Part shown: positions 9,407 through 19,424 of the stretch, piece by piece | How the letters are laid out: each line of letters begins with the position of its first letter | Position numbering within the stretch: the first letter of the stretch is position 1 | Assembly (NCBI RefSeq): GCF_026410085.1 | Contig: NZ_CP112866.1 | Coordinates: 1,674,001-1,738,000 of the forward strand | Length of the DNA stretch: 64,000 nucleotides | DNA from: Pseudomonas quebecensis | GTDB taxonomy: Bacteria; Pseudomonadota; Gammaproteobacteria; Pseudomonadales; Pseudomonadaceae | Direction: 5' to 3' | The notes under the pieces: generated by a model | What the model saw: only the letters and a program-made list of their open reading frames with translations | The model's database searches: none | What the model was told of the DNA's origin: nothing | Made by a program: the position numbers and the translations under genes

Positions 9407-9946
9407 ATGAACGATAAAAAAGCGCAAACCCGCGAACGCATTCTGCAGGCCGCCAGCGCTGCGTTGATTCAACGTGGCCCGGCTGAACCCAGCGTGGGTG
9501 AGGTCATGGGGGCGGCGGGGCTGACCGTGGGTGGCTTCTACGCACACTTTGAAAGCAAGGACGCGATGATGCTGGAGGCCTTCAGTCAATTGCTGGCCCA
9601 GCGCCGCGCGTCCATCGACGACCTCGACGAGCAGATCACCGGCGAAGAGCGCCGCGCCTTGGTGGCGGCTTTTTATCTGTCGCGCAAACACCGTGATTCA
9701 ACCTCTCAGGCCTGCCCGCTACCCGCCACGGTCGGAGAAATGGGCCGCTTGCCGGAGGCGTTTCGCCAAGTGTTGAACGAGCACGTTGAGTTGATGGCGG
9801 CCCAGTTGGCGGCCTGCCCGGAAGACATCGACAAAGCCCTGGCGGACATGGCGTTGATGGTGGGTGGCCTGACCCTGGCGCGTGCGCTCGGGCCGGGGGA
9901 ATTGTCGGATCGGGTGATACGCGCGGCCAAGTCGGCGGTGCGCTGA
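9407..9946 (+). CDS. TetR/AcrR-family repressor
   Basis: A 179-residue TetR-type regulator. The N-terminal helix-turn-helix spans about residues 8-55 (RILQAASAALI ... VGGFYAHFESKDAM), where GGFYAHFESK is the typical recognition-helix end. The C-terminal ligand domain contains the pair of cysteine-flanked segments TSQACPLPAT and AACPED. The start ATG at 9407 follows a GGAGG-type site. A perfect inverted repeat at 9358-9382 is its likely own operator. The hydrolase and thioesterase genes follow on the same strand (13-base gap to the hydrolase), so it probably controls them too. The ligand is unknown. Confidence 0.92.
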   Translation: MNDKKAQTRERILQAASAALIQRGPAEPSVGEVMGAAGLTVGGFYAHFESKDAMMLEAFSQLLAQRRASIDDLDEQITGEERRALVAAFYLSRKHRDSTSQACPLPATVGEMGRLPEAFRQVLNEHVELMAAQLAACPEDIDKALADMALMVGGLTLARALGPGELSDRVIRAAKSAVR

Positions 9947-9959
9947 AAAGGAGCTGGCG

Positions 9960-10793
9960 ATGGGCGCGTTAACCTGGGTGCGAGGTGTCAACGGTACGTT
10001 GGGGCGCGTGGCGCCGCAAACGGTAGCCAATAGAATGCGCCGTGTGTTTATGACCCCGCGCGCGCTGCCGCCCCGTGAGTGGGAGTTGCCGATGCTGGCG
10101 CAGGCCCAGCGCATCACTTTGCGGTTCGGCTTGTCGGCCCTGCGTTGGGGCGAAGGGCCTGCGGTGCTGTTAATGCATGGCTGGGAAGGTCGCCCGACCC
10201 AATTTGCCAGCTTGATCGGTGCACTGATCGACAACGGCTACTCGGTGATTGCCCTGGACGGGCCGGCCCATGGGCATTCTCCAGGGCGCGAAGCCCACGT
10301 GGTGCTATTCGCCCGCGCCATGCTGGAGGCGGCTGCCGAGTTGCCGCCGCTGCATGCGGTTATCGGCCATTCCATGGGCGGCGCCAGCGCGATGCTCGCC
10401 GTGCAGCTGGGGTTGCGCACCCAGGCATTGGTCAGCATCGCCGCGCCGTCGCGGTTTCTGGATGCGCTGGGCGGCTTTTCCCGCATGATGGGCTTGCCGG
10501 CGCGAGCGCGTGCAGCATTTATCCAGGAGGTCGAGCTGACCTTTGGCATGCCGCTCAAGCATCTGGACGTGGCGCATTACCACATGAATATCCCAGGCCT
10601 GATTGTGCACGCTGAAGACGATACCTTTGTCCCGGTCAGAGCCGCCAAGGCCATCCATGATGCCTGGTTCGACAGCCGCCTGCTGCAACTGGAGCAGGGC
10701 GGCCATCAGAAGGTACTGGCCGATCCGCGGGTGATCGACGGTGTGCTGATGCTGCTGGGCGGCGCTCGTCTACAGGCACGGCAAAGTGCCTGA
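9960..10793 (+). CDS. Alpha/beta-hydrolase
   Basis: A 277-residue alpha/beta-hydrolase. The oxyanion-hole segment HGWEG is at 73-77, the nucleophile elbow GHSMGG has Ser at about 138, a late acidic residue is in HAEDDTFVP, and the catalytic His is in GGHQKV near the end. There is no signal peptide, so it acts in the cytoplasm. The substrate is unknown; esters or thioesters are possible. It follows the TetR gene by 13 bases and is probably repressed by it. A thioesterase-like gene comes next, 41 bases downstream. Confidence 0.88.
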   Translation: MGALTWVRGVNGTLGRVAPQTVANRMRRVFMTPRALPPREWELPMLAQAQRITLRFGLSALRWGEGPAVLLMHGWEGRPTQFASLIGALIDNGYSVIALDGPAHGHSPGREAHVVLFARAMLEAAAELPPLHAVIGHSMGGASAMLAVQLGLRTQALVSIAAPSRFLDALGGFSRMMGLPARARAAFIQEVELTFGMPLKHLDVAHYHMNIPGLIVHAEDDTFVPVRAAKAIHDAWFDSRLLQLEQGGHQKVLADPRVIDGVLMLLGGARLQARQSA

Positions 10794-10834
10794 TACACTG
10801 CTGCCCGCCGACATTAATCGACCGGGAGCAAGGC

Positions 10835-11269
10835 ATGGGCTGGGATTTGGCAACGCCGTTTATCATCGATCTGCAGGTCGCCGCTGAAGACATCGACGGG
10901 CTGGGGCATGCCAACAACGCGGTGTATGTCGCTTGGCTCGAGCGCTGCGCGTGGCGCCATTCCCAGCGCCTGGGGCTGGACCTTGCCGAATACCGTCGCC
11001 TGGACCGTGCCATGGCGGTGGTGCGCCATGAGATCGATTACCTGGCCGCCGCTTATGAAGGCGATGAGCTGCAACTGGCCACCTGGATCGTCGATTGGGA
11101 CCAGCGGCTGAAGATGACCCGCCGCTTCCAACTGGTCCGACCCCGAGATGGCGCTACCTTGCTACGGGCGCAGACCACCTTTGTATGCATCGAGCTGTCC
11201 AGCGGCAAGCCCAAGCGCATGCCGGTCGAGTTTCTCGACGGCTATGGGCCTGCCCTGACAGGGGGTTAA
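10835..11269 (+). CDS. Hot-dog-fold acyl-CoA thioesterase (4HBT/YbgC type)
   Basis: A 144-residue single hot-dog domain protein. The segment DIDGLGHANNAVYVAWLERC near residues 18-37 has the 4-hydroxybenzoyl-CoA thioesterase-type active-site layout. Enzymes of this fold hydrolyse acyl-CoA thioesters in the cytoplasm, usually as tetramers. The start follows GGGAGCAAGGC. It may belong to the TetR-controlled unit with the hydrolase, though the 41-base gap is longer. The substrate is not predictable from sequence. Confidence 0.85.
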   Translation: MGWDLATPFIIDLQVAAEDIDGLGHANNAVYVAWLERCAWRHSQRLGLDLAEYRRLDRAMAVVRHEIDYLAAAYEGDELQLATWIVDWDQRLKMTRRFQLVRPRDGATLLRAQTTFVCIELSSGKPKRMPVEFLDGYGPALTGG

Positions 11270-11324
11270 CGGTTGCGGTGGGAAACCCAGTAAACTGCGC
11301 CACGATTTTTCTTGAGTGTTTTCC

Positions 11325-12284
11325 ATGCAAATTGCCTTGGCGCCCATGGAGGGGTTGGTCGACAACATCCTGCGCGATGTACTGACGCGCGTGGGTGGGA
11401 TTGACTGGTGCGTGACCGAATTCATCCGCGTCAATGACCGCCTGCTCACACCGGCCTATTTCCACAAGCTCGCGCCTGAACTGCTGCACGGTGCCCACAC
11501 CGCCGCAGGTGTGCCCTTGCGTGTGCAGTTGCTCGGTTCCGATCCGGTATGCCTGGCGGAAAACGCCGCCCTGGCCTGCGAGTTGGGCTCCGAGGTGATC
11601 GATCTGAATTTCGGTTGCCCAGCCAAGACCGTCAACAAATCGCGCGGTGGGGCCGTGCTGCTCAAGGAGCCGGAGTTGCTTAACCGGATCGTTGAGCATG
11701 TGCGCCGCGCCGTACCGGTGCATATCCCGGTCACCGCCAAAATGCGTCTGGGCTTCGACAGCCCGGACGGTGCGCTGGTGTGCGCCACGGCGTTGGCCGA
11801 GGGCGGCGCTGCGCATATCGTGGTGCATGCGCGTACCAAGACTGATGGCTACAAGCCGCCTGCGCACTGGGAATGGATCCCCCGTGTGCAGGACGTGGTC
11901 AAGGTGCCGGTGTTCGCCAATGGCGATATCTGGAGCGTTGACGACTGGCGACGCTGCCGCGAAGTCAGTGGTGCCGAAGACATCATGCTCGGTCGTGGCC
12001 TGGTAGCGCGTCCGGACCTGGCGCGGCAAATCGCGGCGGCCCGCGCAGGTGCCCAGGTGGTGGAAATGACCTGGGCCGAGCTGCAGCCCATGCTGCAAGA
12101 ATTCTGGCGGCAATCGGTGGCGCAACTGACAGAAAAGCAGGCACCCGGCCGCTTGAAGCAGTGGCTGGCGATGCTCACGCGCAACTACCCCGAAGCGGTA
12201 GAGCTGTTTACCGCCATGCGCCGCGAGACAGAACTGGAGCGCGTCAGCCGCTTGCTGGGCATGACGCACCCAATTGCGGATTGA
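11325..12284 (+). CDS. dusC: tRNA-dihydrouridine synthase C
   Basis: A 319-residue flavoprotein that reduces a uridine in the D-loop of tRNA (U16 for DusC). LAPMEG starts the TIM barrel, and [15 protein letters not shown] holds the catalytic Cys at about residue 98. [15 protein letters not shown] and ANGDIWS are FMN/tRNA-binding segments of the Dus family. I chose the ATG at 11325 ([10 protein letters not shown]) over one three codons upstream because it matches the family start. It lies 55 bases after the thioesterase gene and is followed by a terminator. Confidence 0.9.
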   Translation: MQIALAPMEGLVDNILRDVLTRVGGIDWCVTEFIRVNDRLLTPAYFHKLAPELLHGAHTAAGVPLRVQLLGSDPVCLAENAALACELGSEVIDLNFGCPAKTVNKSRGGAVLLKEPELLNRIVEHVRRAVPVHIPVTAKMRLGFDSPDGALVCATALAEGGAAHIVVHARTKTDGYKPPAHWEWIPRVQDVVKVPVFANGDIWSVDDWRRCREVSGAEDIMLGRGLVARPDLARQIAAARAGAQVVEMTWAELQPMLQEFWRQSVAQLTEKQAPGRLKQWLAMLTRNYPEAVELFTAMRRETELERVSRLLGMTHPIAD

Positions 12285-12304
12285 CGAGAATGGCTTGAAG
12301 TCCG

Positions 12305-12328
12305 AGGCGCCCCTGAGGCGCCTTTTTT
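12305..12328 (+). terminator. Intrinsic terminator after dusC
   Basis: Stem AGGCGCC / GGCGCCT with loop CCTGA, followed by six T. It begins 21 bases after the dusC stop. Confidence 0.88.
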
Positions 12329-12539
12329 GTGCCGCTTGATTGTGGCAAGAAGCTGCGAGCTCGACCTGCGTTCCGATGTTGTTGTCGCGATGTCGAGTTC
12401 ACGCCTTCCGCGCGTAAACCGCTCAAGCACAGGGCGCTGGCCGATTCCATGCGTGAGCAATATTCAGAAAACTCCCAGCAAGCGTAAGCCGTAATTGCTG
12501 TTTTTTCAGCAATAGCAGCTTGTTGTTACCGGTAAGACT

Positions 12540-12567
12540 GGAACTTGCCAGTCCCTCGCGCCACTGA
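12540..12567 (+). promoter_or_regulatory. Candidate hrp box (HrpL sigma factor promoter)
   Basis: GGAACT at 12540-12545, exactly 15 bases, then CCACTGA at 12561-12567. The HrpL consensus in Pseudomonas is GGAACC, 15-16 bases, CCACNNA, so only the sixth base differs. It is about 100 bases before the start of the 302-residue gene, on the same strand, in a low-GC intergenic region. No T3SS genes are in the window. Confidence 0.6.
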
Positions 12568-12670
12568 TTGAGCGTATTAAGCGCGCTTTGATTTGTTCGG
12601 ATGATCACTGAAAGCTTAATCCTCTAATGAAAATAATCGGTATGACGGTCGTTGAGTCTGGGAGGAGAGG

Positions 12671-13579
12671 ATGCGTGTTTCTTTTTTTAAGCGTGAAATT
12701 TTTTATCCTCGTTTGAATAACGAACAGCGGAGTATAAAAACGTCTCGGTGCGAGGCTGGGTTTATACCGATGTCGAATAATGCTTCTATCCAGCCTTTTG
12801 GTGGGGCGGCGCGGTCCATTCAAACTATGAAGTCGCCGGGTACTTACAATACCGGCTTTATGTGGAGTCAAACATTGTTCAATGCGGTGCGCAGTGTAAT
12901 GGCCGTATTGGGGCGATGGTGGCAGCCTGTGCCGCCACCGCCACCAACGATTCCGTTGCCGCCCTCGGTCGTCGTACCTGACTTGCCTTCGCCCGTCAGC
13001 CCTGATGTGACACCCGGTAAAAAGCCCAGGGATATATGGGGCGGATTCCGGCAGGGCCCGGACGGCAACTGTGTGACGGTGTCTGCGATCAAGGCTGCGA
13101 TGATGCGGTTTGGCCAGAAACCGTCGGATATATTTGCCGAGGTCAGACGCGTCAGTGACGGTTATCACGTAAAGATGCGAGATGGTTTTAAACTGCAGCT
13201 CAGTGAGTCCGAGTTGCAGGCCGCGGCTCGGCGGGCGCAATTTATAGGCAATGATCAGGAGATGCTGCGCGACGCACAGTTCTTATTTGCCGTGAGTGCC
13301 AAGCGAGCCCAGATGGAAAATAATGACGGCACGGCGGCGCGCAGTTTTAATCACGCCATAAGAACTTTGAATGATGGCGAATACTCCAGGGAAGGTTTGC
13401 TGCGGTTAGGCTTGAAACATCATCTTAAGGCGGTGCCATTATCTGCATTGTTGAACGGCATGATCGGTACGATCGAAAGGCGCGGTCATTCAGTTGCGGT
13501 AATAGAGGGGGTCGAAGAGTTGTGGGGGCGGCGCGGTGGTAGACCTTATTGGCCGGAATCGATAACAGGCCTTATTTAA
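12671..13579 (+). CDS. Candidate type III effector with a Cys/His protease-like C-terminal domain
   Basis: A 302-residue protein I cannot assign to a named family. Residues 1-75 are polar and rich in Ser, Asn and Arg; 86-118 is a proline-rich linker; 120-302 is a globular domain. That domain has GNCVTVSAIKAAM (Cys134) and RRGHSVAVIEGVEELW (His273), an order and spacing like papain/C39-type cysteine peptidases, where a helix starts at the Cys and a strand follows the His. The start is preceded by GGAGGAGAGG; an internal ATG at 12770 has no good ribosome site. Base composition is more AT-rich than neighbours. With the hrp-like box upstream, a secreted effector is plausible, but this is inference; the domain could also be non-catalytic. 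Confidence 0.6.
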   Translation: MRVSFFKREIFYPRLNNEQRSIKTSRCEAGFIPMSNNASIQPFGGAARSIQTMKSPGTYNTGFMWSQTLFNAVRSVMAVLGRWWQPVPPPPPTIPLPPSVVVPDLPSPVSPDVTPGKKPRDIWGGFRQGPDGNCVTVSAIKAAMMRFGQKPSDIFAEVRRVSDGYHVKMRDGFKLQLSESELQAAARRAQFIGNDQEMLRDAQFLFAVSAKRAQMENNDGTAARSFNHAIRTLNDGEYSREGLLRLGLKHHLKAVPLSALLNGMIGTIERRGHSVAVIEGVEELWGRRGGRPYWPESITGLI

Positions 13580-13619
13580 TTGGTTGCTGTTGTTTAATGT
13601 TCGGCGGGCGTCTGCGTCA

Positions 13620-16600
13620 TTATAAGAGTGCCGTAAACCCTTCGATCGGCAACGGTCGGCTGTGCAGGTACCCCTGGTATAAATGGCAGCCCAGTTTTTG
13701 CAGGAACGCCAGTTGCTCAGGGGTTTCCACGCCTTCGGCAATCACCTCCAGATTCAAGCTGCGGGCCATGGCCACAATGGCGCGGATGATTTCGGCATCG
13801 TTGGGGTCGTGGGTCGCGTCGCGCACGAACGATTGGTCGATTTTCAGCGCGTCCACCGGCAAGCGCTTGAGGTAGGTCAGCGACGAGTAGCCGGTGCCGA
13901 AGTCATCCATGGCAAAGCTCACGCCGAGTTTCTTCAGGCGGCGCATCTTGCTGATGGTGTCATCCAGGTTCTGAATCACGATGCCTTCGGTGATTTCCAG
14001 CTTCAGCAGGCTGCAGGGCAGGGCATGCTGCTGCAGGCTGCGCTCCACTCGCTCGACGAAGTCGTTCTGGCGGAACTGCCTGGGGCTTATGTTCACGCAC
14101 AGGCTGAAATTCAACGGGTCGATCTTGCCTTCCTGAAGCAATTGCCCAAACGCCGCGCAGGCCTCATCGAGAATCCAGGTGCCGACTTCCAGGATCAGGC
14201 CGCTGTCTTCCAGCACTTTGATAAATTCCGCCGGCGACTGCGCGCCCAGTTGCGGGTGTTGCCAGCGCACCAGCGCTTCGGCGCCGACGATTGTGTTGCC
14301 GCGCGCGTCAACCTGGGGCTGGTAGTGCACGCTGAACTCGCCACGTGACAGGGCCAGGCGCAGGTCGGTTTCCATGCGCAGGCGTTCGCTGGCGGTCCTT
14401 TGCATGCTGTTGTGAAACATCTGAGTGGTGTTGCGGCCCGAGTCCTTGGCGCGGTACAGGGCGATGTCGGCACGCTTGAGTAAATCGGCCGGCGTGGAAC
14501 CGTGATCGGGAATCAACGCCACGCCCATGCTTGGCGTGACCTGCAGGCGGTGACCATCCAGAAACATCGGCTCCGAGAGCAGCTCGCGCAGCGTGTTGGC
14601 CAGGCCCTGCACCTGGCGGCTGACCTCCAGGCGCGACCCCTCCAGGCCGCTGAGCAGCACCACGAACTCATCGCCGCCCAGGCGCGCCACCGTGTCTTCC
14701 ATGCGCACGCTGGCCTCAAGGCGCGCCGTGACGATTTTCAGCACGGTGTCGCCCACCGGATGGCCGAGCGAGTCGTTGATGTGTTTGAAGTGATCCAGGT
14801 CCAGGAACAGCAGCGCGCCGCGCAGGTTGTGGCGCTTGAGCAAGGCAATCTGCTGGCTGAGACGGTCCATCAGCAGCGCGCGGTTGGGCAGGTTGGTCAG
14901 CGGGTCGTGATAAGCCAAGTGACGAATCTGCGCCTGGGCGTTTTTCAACAGGCTGACGTCCCGCGCCGTCAGCAGCAGGCACGGGATTTCATTCAAAGTG
15001 ATGGGCTCCACCGAGACTTCCACGGCCAGCAACTCGCCGCGCTTGTTGCGCCAGAGCATCTCCAGGTGGTTGATGCGGCCCTTTATCTGCAGTTCGGCCA
15101 GCAGCGCCGAGCGCTGGTTGTCATCGGCCCAGATGCCGATCTGGTAGAGGGTCAGGCCGATGGCTTCTTCGGATCGGTAGCCGGTCAGGCGGCAGAAGCC
15201 ATCGTTGACTTCCACGTAGCGGCCGGTGTCGCGCTCGGTGATCGAGATCGCGTCCGGGCTGGAATGAAATGCCTTGGCGAATTTCTCTTCGCTGGCTTTC
15301 AGGGCGGCCTCCGAACGTTGCTGCTGAGTGATGTCGCGCAAGGTCGTAACAATGCACGGTTGATCGCCCACTTTGATCAGGCGGCTGGAAATCACACAGG
15401 TCAGGTTGCGGCCGTCCTTATGCCGGGCCACTACGGCCACATTATTCAGGGCTTTCTCCCGAATCACCCGCTCGATTCTGCCGACGCGCTGGCTGGCGTC
15501 GTCCCACAGGCCGATCTGGTCGGCGTTCTTGTCGAGCACCTCGGCGGCGGTCCAGCCGAAGGTTTGGGTAAAGGCCGGGTTGATCTCGATAAACACGCCG
15601 CTGTCCTGGCTGGTTACGCAGATCGGGTCGGGGCTGGCCTGGAACAGGCTGGCGAATTTTTCTTCGGAGGCGCTCAGGCGTTGTTCGCGTTCGACCTGGT
15701 CGGTGATGTCCAGCAGGGTCCCGGCCATGCGCAGTGGCGCACCCTGATCGTCGCGGTACAGGCGGGCGCGGCTTTCCAAGTAACGCGAGCTGCCGTCCTC
15801 CATGGGCACGCGGTAGGTCAGTTGATAGCTGCCGGCCGGGCCTTCGCGCAGGGTACGGTAAGCGTGGCGCATGTTGTCGCGCTCTTCCTCGGGCATGCCC
15901 TCGAAGAACGCGTCGAAGGATTCATGGAAGGGCTCCGGCGGCAGGCCGTGCAGTTGGGCGGCGCGGGCCGAACCGTAGAGCATGCCGCTGGGGATGTGCC
16001 AGTCCCAGGTGCCCAGTTGCGCGGAGTCCAGGGCCAGGTCGAGGCGTTCCTGGCTGTCTTTGAGGGCTTGCTCGGCGTTCTTGCGTTCGGTGGTGTCGAG
16101 AAAGGTGCTGATCAGGTACGCCTCGCCTTCGAGCTCGACTTTTTGCGCGCTGAGCGTGCCGTCATGGACTTGGCCGTTGCTGGCGCAGAATTGCACCTCC
16201 ATGGTGATGGGCTGGCCTTTGCGCTGGGTGGCTTTGACCAGTTGCGCGCGTTGTGCGGGATGGCGCCACAGGCCCAATTCCAGGGTGGTGCGGCCGAGCG
16301 CCTCGGCGAGAGGCCAGCCGAAGAGCATCTCGAAATATTGGTTGGCTTCGCTGATCAGGCCGTCGGCCTGGCGGGTCAGCAGCACCATATTCGGACACAG
16401 GTGGAACAGCGTGGCGAAGCGCTTTTCGGAGTGCCTGAGGGCACGTTCGCGCTCGCGCTGCTCAGTGATCTCGCGGATCACGCCGATCATGCGGCGACGT
16501 CCGGCTTTGTCCGGCAGCAGGCTACCGTTGACTTCCAGCCAATGGTACGTGCCATCGGGCCATTGGATGCGGTGGTGCATGGCCTGTTCGAACGGCTCGC

Positions 16601-16895
16601 CCGCCAGCACCGCATGAAAAGCGCGCACCACGCGGGCGCGGTCGGCCGGGTCCAGCAGTTCGAGGTAGTCCAGGTCCTTGGGCAAGGGCTGGCGTGGATC
16701 GAAACCGAACAGCGCCTGGGTGCCCCGTGACCAACTGATACGCCCGCTGTCGATGTCCCAGCACCAGGCGCCCAATCGCGCGGCGTTCAGCGCGGCCAGC
16801 AGTTGCGGGGCGCTGTCCCAGCTTTGTTCGGCCTCGCGAGGGTCGAGGGCGTAGATGCGAGGCAGCGGTGGCACGGAATCGACGGGGGTGCGCAT
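13620..16895 (-). CDS. Multi-PAS diguanylate cyclase/phosphodiesterase (GGDEF-EAL)
   Basis: A protein of about 1,090 residues with roughly five PAS modules (residues 30-650, each ending in PAC-like segments such as RRMIGVIREITEQRE and RDITQQQRSEAAL), then GGDEF and EAL domains. The GGDEF site reads RLGGDEF (about 737) and the EAL motif reads AEALVRW (about 870), with DDFGTGYSSL and KIDQSFVRD further on, so both catalytic signatures look intact. It makes or breaks cyclic di-GMP in response to cytoplasmic signals; I see no transmembrane segment. ATG at 16895 is preferred over GTG at 16916 because AAGG lies upstream. It is convergent with the candidate effector gene. Confidence 0.9.
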   Translation of the reverse strand: MRTPVDSVPPLPRIYALDPREAEQSWDSAPQLLAALNAARLGAWCWDIDSGRISWSRGTQALFGFDPRQPLPKDLDYLELLDPADRARVVRAFHAVLAGEPFEQAMHHRIQWPDGTYHWLEVNGSLLPDKAGRRRMIGVIREITEQRERERALRHSEKRFATLFHLCPNMVLLTRQADGLISEANQYFEMLFGWPLAEALGRTTLELGLWRHPAQRAQLVKATQRKGQPITMEVQFCASNGQVHDGTLSAQKVELEGEAYLISTFLDTTERKNAEQALKDSQERLDLALDSAQLGTWDWHIPSGMLYGSARAAQLHGLPPEPFHESFDAFFEGMPEEERDNMRHAYRTLREGPAGSYQLTYRVPMEDGSSRYLESRARLYRDDQGAPLRMAGTLLDITDQVEREQRLSASEEKFASLFQASPDPICVTSQDSGVFIEINPAFTQTFGWTAAEVLDKNADQIGLWDDASQRVGRIERVIREKALNNVAVVARHKDGRNLTCVISSRLIKVGDQPCIVTTLRDITQQQRSEAALKASEEKFAKAFHSSPDAISITERDTGRYVEVNDGFCRLTGYRSEEAIGLTLYQIGIWADDNQRSALLAELQIKGRINHLEMLWRNKRGELLAVEVSVEPITLNEIPCLLLTARDVSLLKNAQAQIRHLAYHDPLTNLPNRALLMDRLSQQIALLKRHNLRGALLFLDLDHFKHINDSLGHPVGDTVLKIVTARLEASVRMEDTVARLGGDEFVVLLSGLEGSRLEVSRQVQGLANTLRELLSEPMFLDGHRLQVTPSMGVALIPDHGSTPADLLKRADIALYRAKDSGRNTTQMFHNSMQRTASERLRMETDLRLALSRGEFSVHYQPQVDARGNTIVGAEALVRWQHPQLGAQSPAEFIKVLEDSGLILEVGTWILDEACAAFGQLLQEGKIDPLNFSLCVNISPRQFRQNDFVERVERSLQQHALPCSLLKLEITEGIVIQNLDDTISKMRRLKKLGVSFAMDDFGTGYSSLTYLKRLPVDALKIDQSFVRDATHDPNDAEIIRAIVAMARSLNLEVIAEGVETPEQLAFLQKLGCHLYQGYLHSRPLPIEGFTALL

Positions 16896-16965
16896 TATCA
16901 AAGGGCCTTGGCTCACTCATGGGCAAACAGCGCGGCTTGACTTCAGGAAACCGGGACGCACAGGC

Positions 16966-17856
16966 TCATGCCGGTTGCCCCGGCAATTCGACCTGTGCAT
17001 CCAACAGGCTCATAAAAGCCCGCGCAGCGTTCGACAGCGTCCTTTCGGTGTGCACGATATAGCCTAGCTGGCGACTGAGCTGTATGCCCGGCAAAGCGAC
17101 ACTGGCCACCTGGTCGTCGAGCATGGTGCGCGGCAGCACGCTCCAGGCCAGGCCGATGGACACCATCATCTTGATGGTTTCCAGGTAGTTGGTGCTCATC
17201 GCAATATTCGGGGTAAGCCCCTGGGCCTCGAACAGCCGGCTGACGATATGGTGGGTAAACGTGTTGCCGCCGGGGAACACCGCAGGGTGGCCGGCAATAT
17301 CGGCCAGGCTCACACGGCCATGGCCGGCCAGGCTGTGTTCCGGCGCGACCACGAAATCCAGTGGGTCGTCCCACACCGGGGTGGCACTTACCAGGTGATG
17401 AGGATCGGGCGCCAGGGTGATCACCGCCACTTCAGCGCGGCCATGCAGGATTTCTTCGTAGGCCACTTCCGAATCCAGAAACTGAATATCCAGCGCCACA
17501 TTAGGAAATTGCCGGGTAAACGTGCGCAGCACCGGGGGCAAGCGATGCAGTCCGATGTGGTGGCTGGTGGCGAGGGTGAGCCGTCCGCTGACTTCGCCGT
17601 TGAGGTTGGTGAGGGCGCGGCGGGTGTCGTCCAGCACATTGAGGATTTGATACGCGCGCGGCAGCAGGGCGCGCCCGGCTTCGGTCAGGCCGACCTCGCG
17701 CCCCAGGCGATCGAACAATCGTACGTTGAGCTGCTGCTCCAGGCCGGCAATGCGCTTGCTGATGGCCGGCTGCGTCAGGTGCAGGCGCTCACCGGCCCCG
17801 GAAAAGCTGCCGGTTTCAGCGATGGCAATGAAAGCGTTGAGGTTGGCCAGGTCCAT
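16966..17856 (-). CDS. LysR-family regulator divergent from leuC
   Basis: A 296-residue LysR-type regulator: helix-turn-helix in residues 1-60 (AIAETGSFSGAGERLHLTQPAISKRI) and a substrate-binding-like domain with SHHIGLHRLPPVL. The start MDLANLNAF at 17856 is the family-like one; an upstream ATG adds ten residues. It lies 139 bases from leuC in the opposite direction. The same neighbourhood occurs in other pseudomonads, but whether it controls leucine genes is not established here. Confidence 0.9.
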   Translation of the reverse strand: MDLANLNAFIAIAETGSFSGAGERLHLTQPAISKRIAGLEQQLNVRLFDRLGREVGLTEAGRALLPRAYQILNVLDDTRRALTNLNGEVSGRLTLATSHHIGLHRLPPVLRTFTRQFPNVALDIQFLDSEVAYEEILHGRAEVAVITLAPDPHHLVSATPVWDDPLDFVVAPEHSLAGHGRVSLADIAGHPAVFPGGNTFTHHIVSRLFEAQGLTPNIAMSTNYLETIKMMVSIGLAWSVLPRTMLDDQVASVALPGIQLSRQLGYIVHTERTLSNAARAFMSLLDAQVELPGQPA

Positions 17857-17995
17857 TGTCGTATTCCAGTTGGTAATCCAAAGCATAAAAAATATGAATT
17901 TGAGTTATTTAATGTAGCGCCATACCATCAGCCTCACAAGCCAAAGGGTTATTGAAAAGCCCGGCGTATGAAATACAGCTGATGAGGACCGACTG

Positions 17996-19414
17996 ATGGC
18001 CGGCAAAACGCTTTACGACAAGCTTTGGGATTCCCATGAAGTGAAACGGCGCGATGACGGGTCGTCGCTGATCTACATCGACCGTCACATCATCCATGAA
18101 GTGACCTCGCCCCAAGCGTTCGAAGGCCTGCGACTGGCCGGGCGCAAGCCTTGGCGCGTCGACTCCATCATTGCTACCCCGGACCACAACGTACCGACCA
18201 CTCCAGAGCGCAAGGGCGGCATCGAAGCGATCGCCGACCAGGTGTCGCGCCTGCAGGTGCAGACGCTCGACGATTACTGCGATGAATATGGCATCACCGA
18301 ATTCAAGATGAATGACGTGCGTCAAGGCATCGTGCACGTGATCGGCCCGGAGCAGGGCGCCACCTTGCCGGGCATGACCGTGGTCTGCGGCGACTCGCAC
18401 ACCTCCACCCACGGTGCATTCGGCGCCCTGGCCCATGGCATCGGCACCTCCGAGGTGGAACATGTGTTCGCGACCCAGTGCCTGGTCGCCAAAAAGATGA
18501 AGAACATGCTGGTACGCGTCGAAGGCACCTTGCCGTTCGGCGTGACCGCCAAGGACATCGTCCTCGCGGTGATCGGCAAGATCGGCACCGCCGGCGGTAA
18601 CGGCCACGCCATCGAGTTCGCCGGCAGCGCGATCCGCGATTTGTCCATCGAAGGCCGCATGACCATCTGCAACATGTCCATCGAAGCCGGTGCGCGTGTG
18701 GGCATGGTGGCGGCGGATGAGAAGACCGTTGAATACGTCAAAGGTCGTCCATTCGCACCGCAGGGCGACGATTGGGACGCTGCGGTCGAAGCCTGGAAGG
18801 ACCTGGTGTCCGATGCCGATGCGGTGTTCGACACCGTGGTTGAACTCGACGCTGCCCAGATCAAGCCGCAAGTCAGCTGGGGCACTTCGCCGGAAATGGT
18901 GCTGGCCGTCGACCAGAACGTGCCGGACCCGGCGCAGGAAGCCGATCTGGTCAAGCGTGGTTCCATCGAGCGCGCCTTGAAGTACATGGGTTTGAAGGCC
19001 AACCAGGCGATCACCGACATCCAGCTGGATCGCGTGTTTATCGGTTCCTGCACCAACTCGCGGATCGAAGACCTGCGCGCCGCGGCGGTGATCGCCAAAG
19101 GCCGCAAAGTGGCTTCGACCATCAAGCAAGCCATCGTGGTGCCGGGCTCGGGCCTGGTCAAAGCGCAAGCCGAGGCCGAGGGCCTGGACAAGATCTTCCT
19201 CGAAGCCGGTTTCGAGTGGCGTGAACCGGGCTGCTCGATGTGCCTGGCGATGAACCCGGACCGTTTGGAATCCGGCGAGCATTGCGCGTCCACCTCCAAC
19301 CGTAACTTCGAAGGGCGCCAGGGCGCCGGTGGGCGAACCCACCTGGTCAGCCCGGCCATGGCCGCTGCGGCTGCCGTCAACGGTCGTTTCATCGACGTTC
19401 GCGAATTGATCTGA
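17996..19414 (+). CDS. leuC: 3-isopropylmalate dehydratase large subunit
   Basis: A 472-residue aconitase-family subunit that, with LeuD, isomerises 2-isopropylmalate to 3-isopropylmalate in leucine synthesis. The 4Fe-4S ligands are the Cys in GSCTNSR (about 352) and the pair in [11 protein letters not shown] (about 411-414). [13 protein letters not shown] is a family signature. The start ATGGCCGGCAAAACG follows TGAGGA. leuD begins ten bases downstream, so the two are co-transcribed. Confidence 0.97.
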   Translation: MAGKTLYDKLWDSHEVKRRDDGSSLIYIDRHIIHEVTSPQAFEGLRLAGRKPWRVDSIIATPDHNVPTTPERKGGIEAIADQVSRLQVQTLDDYCDEYGITEFKMNDVRQGIVHVIGPEQGATLPGMTVVCGDSHTSTHGAFGALAHGIGTSEVEHVFATQCLVAKKMKNMLVRVEGTLPFGVTAKDIVLAVIGKIGTAGGNGHAIEFAGSAIRDLSIEGRMTICNMSIEAGARVGMVAADEKTVEYVKGRPFAPQGDDWDAAVEAWKDLVSDADAVFDTVVELDAAQIKPQVSWGTSPEMVLAVDQNVPDPAQEADLVKRGSIERALKYMGLKANQAITDIQLDRVFIGSCTNSRIEDLRAAAVIAKGRKVASTIKQAIVVPGSGLVKAQAEAEGLDKIFLEAGFEWREPGCSMCLAMNPDRLESGEHCASTSNRNFEGRQGAGGRTHLVSPAMAAAAAVNGRFIDVRELI

Positions 19415-19424
19415 GGAATACCCG

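Noticed and set aside
14502..16730. A 742-codon plus-strand open frame opposite the PAS-GGDEF-EAL gene
   Set aside because: Low-complexity antisense product; the minus-strand protein has intact PAS, GGDEF and EAL motifs.
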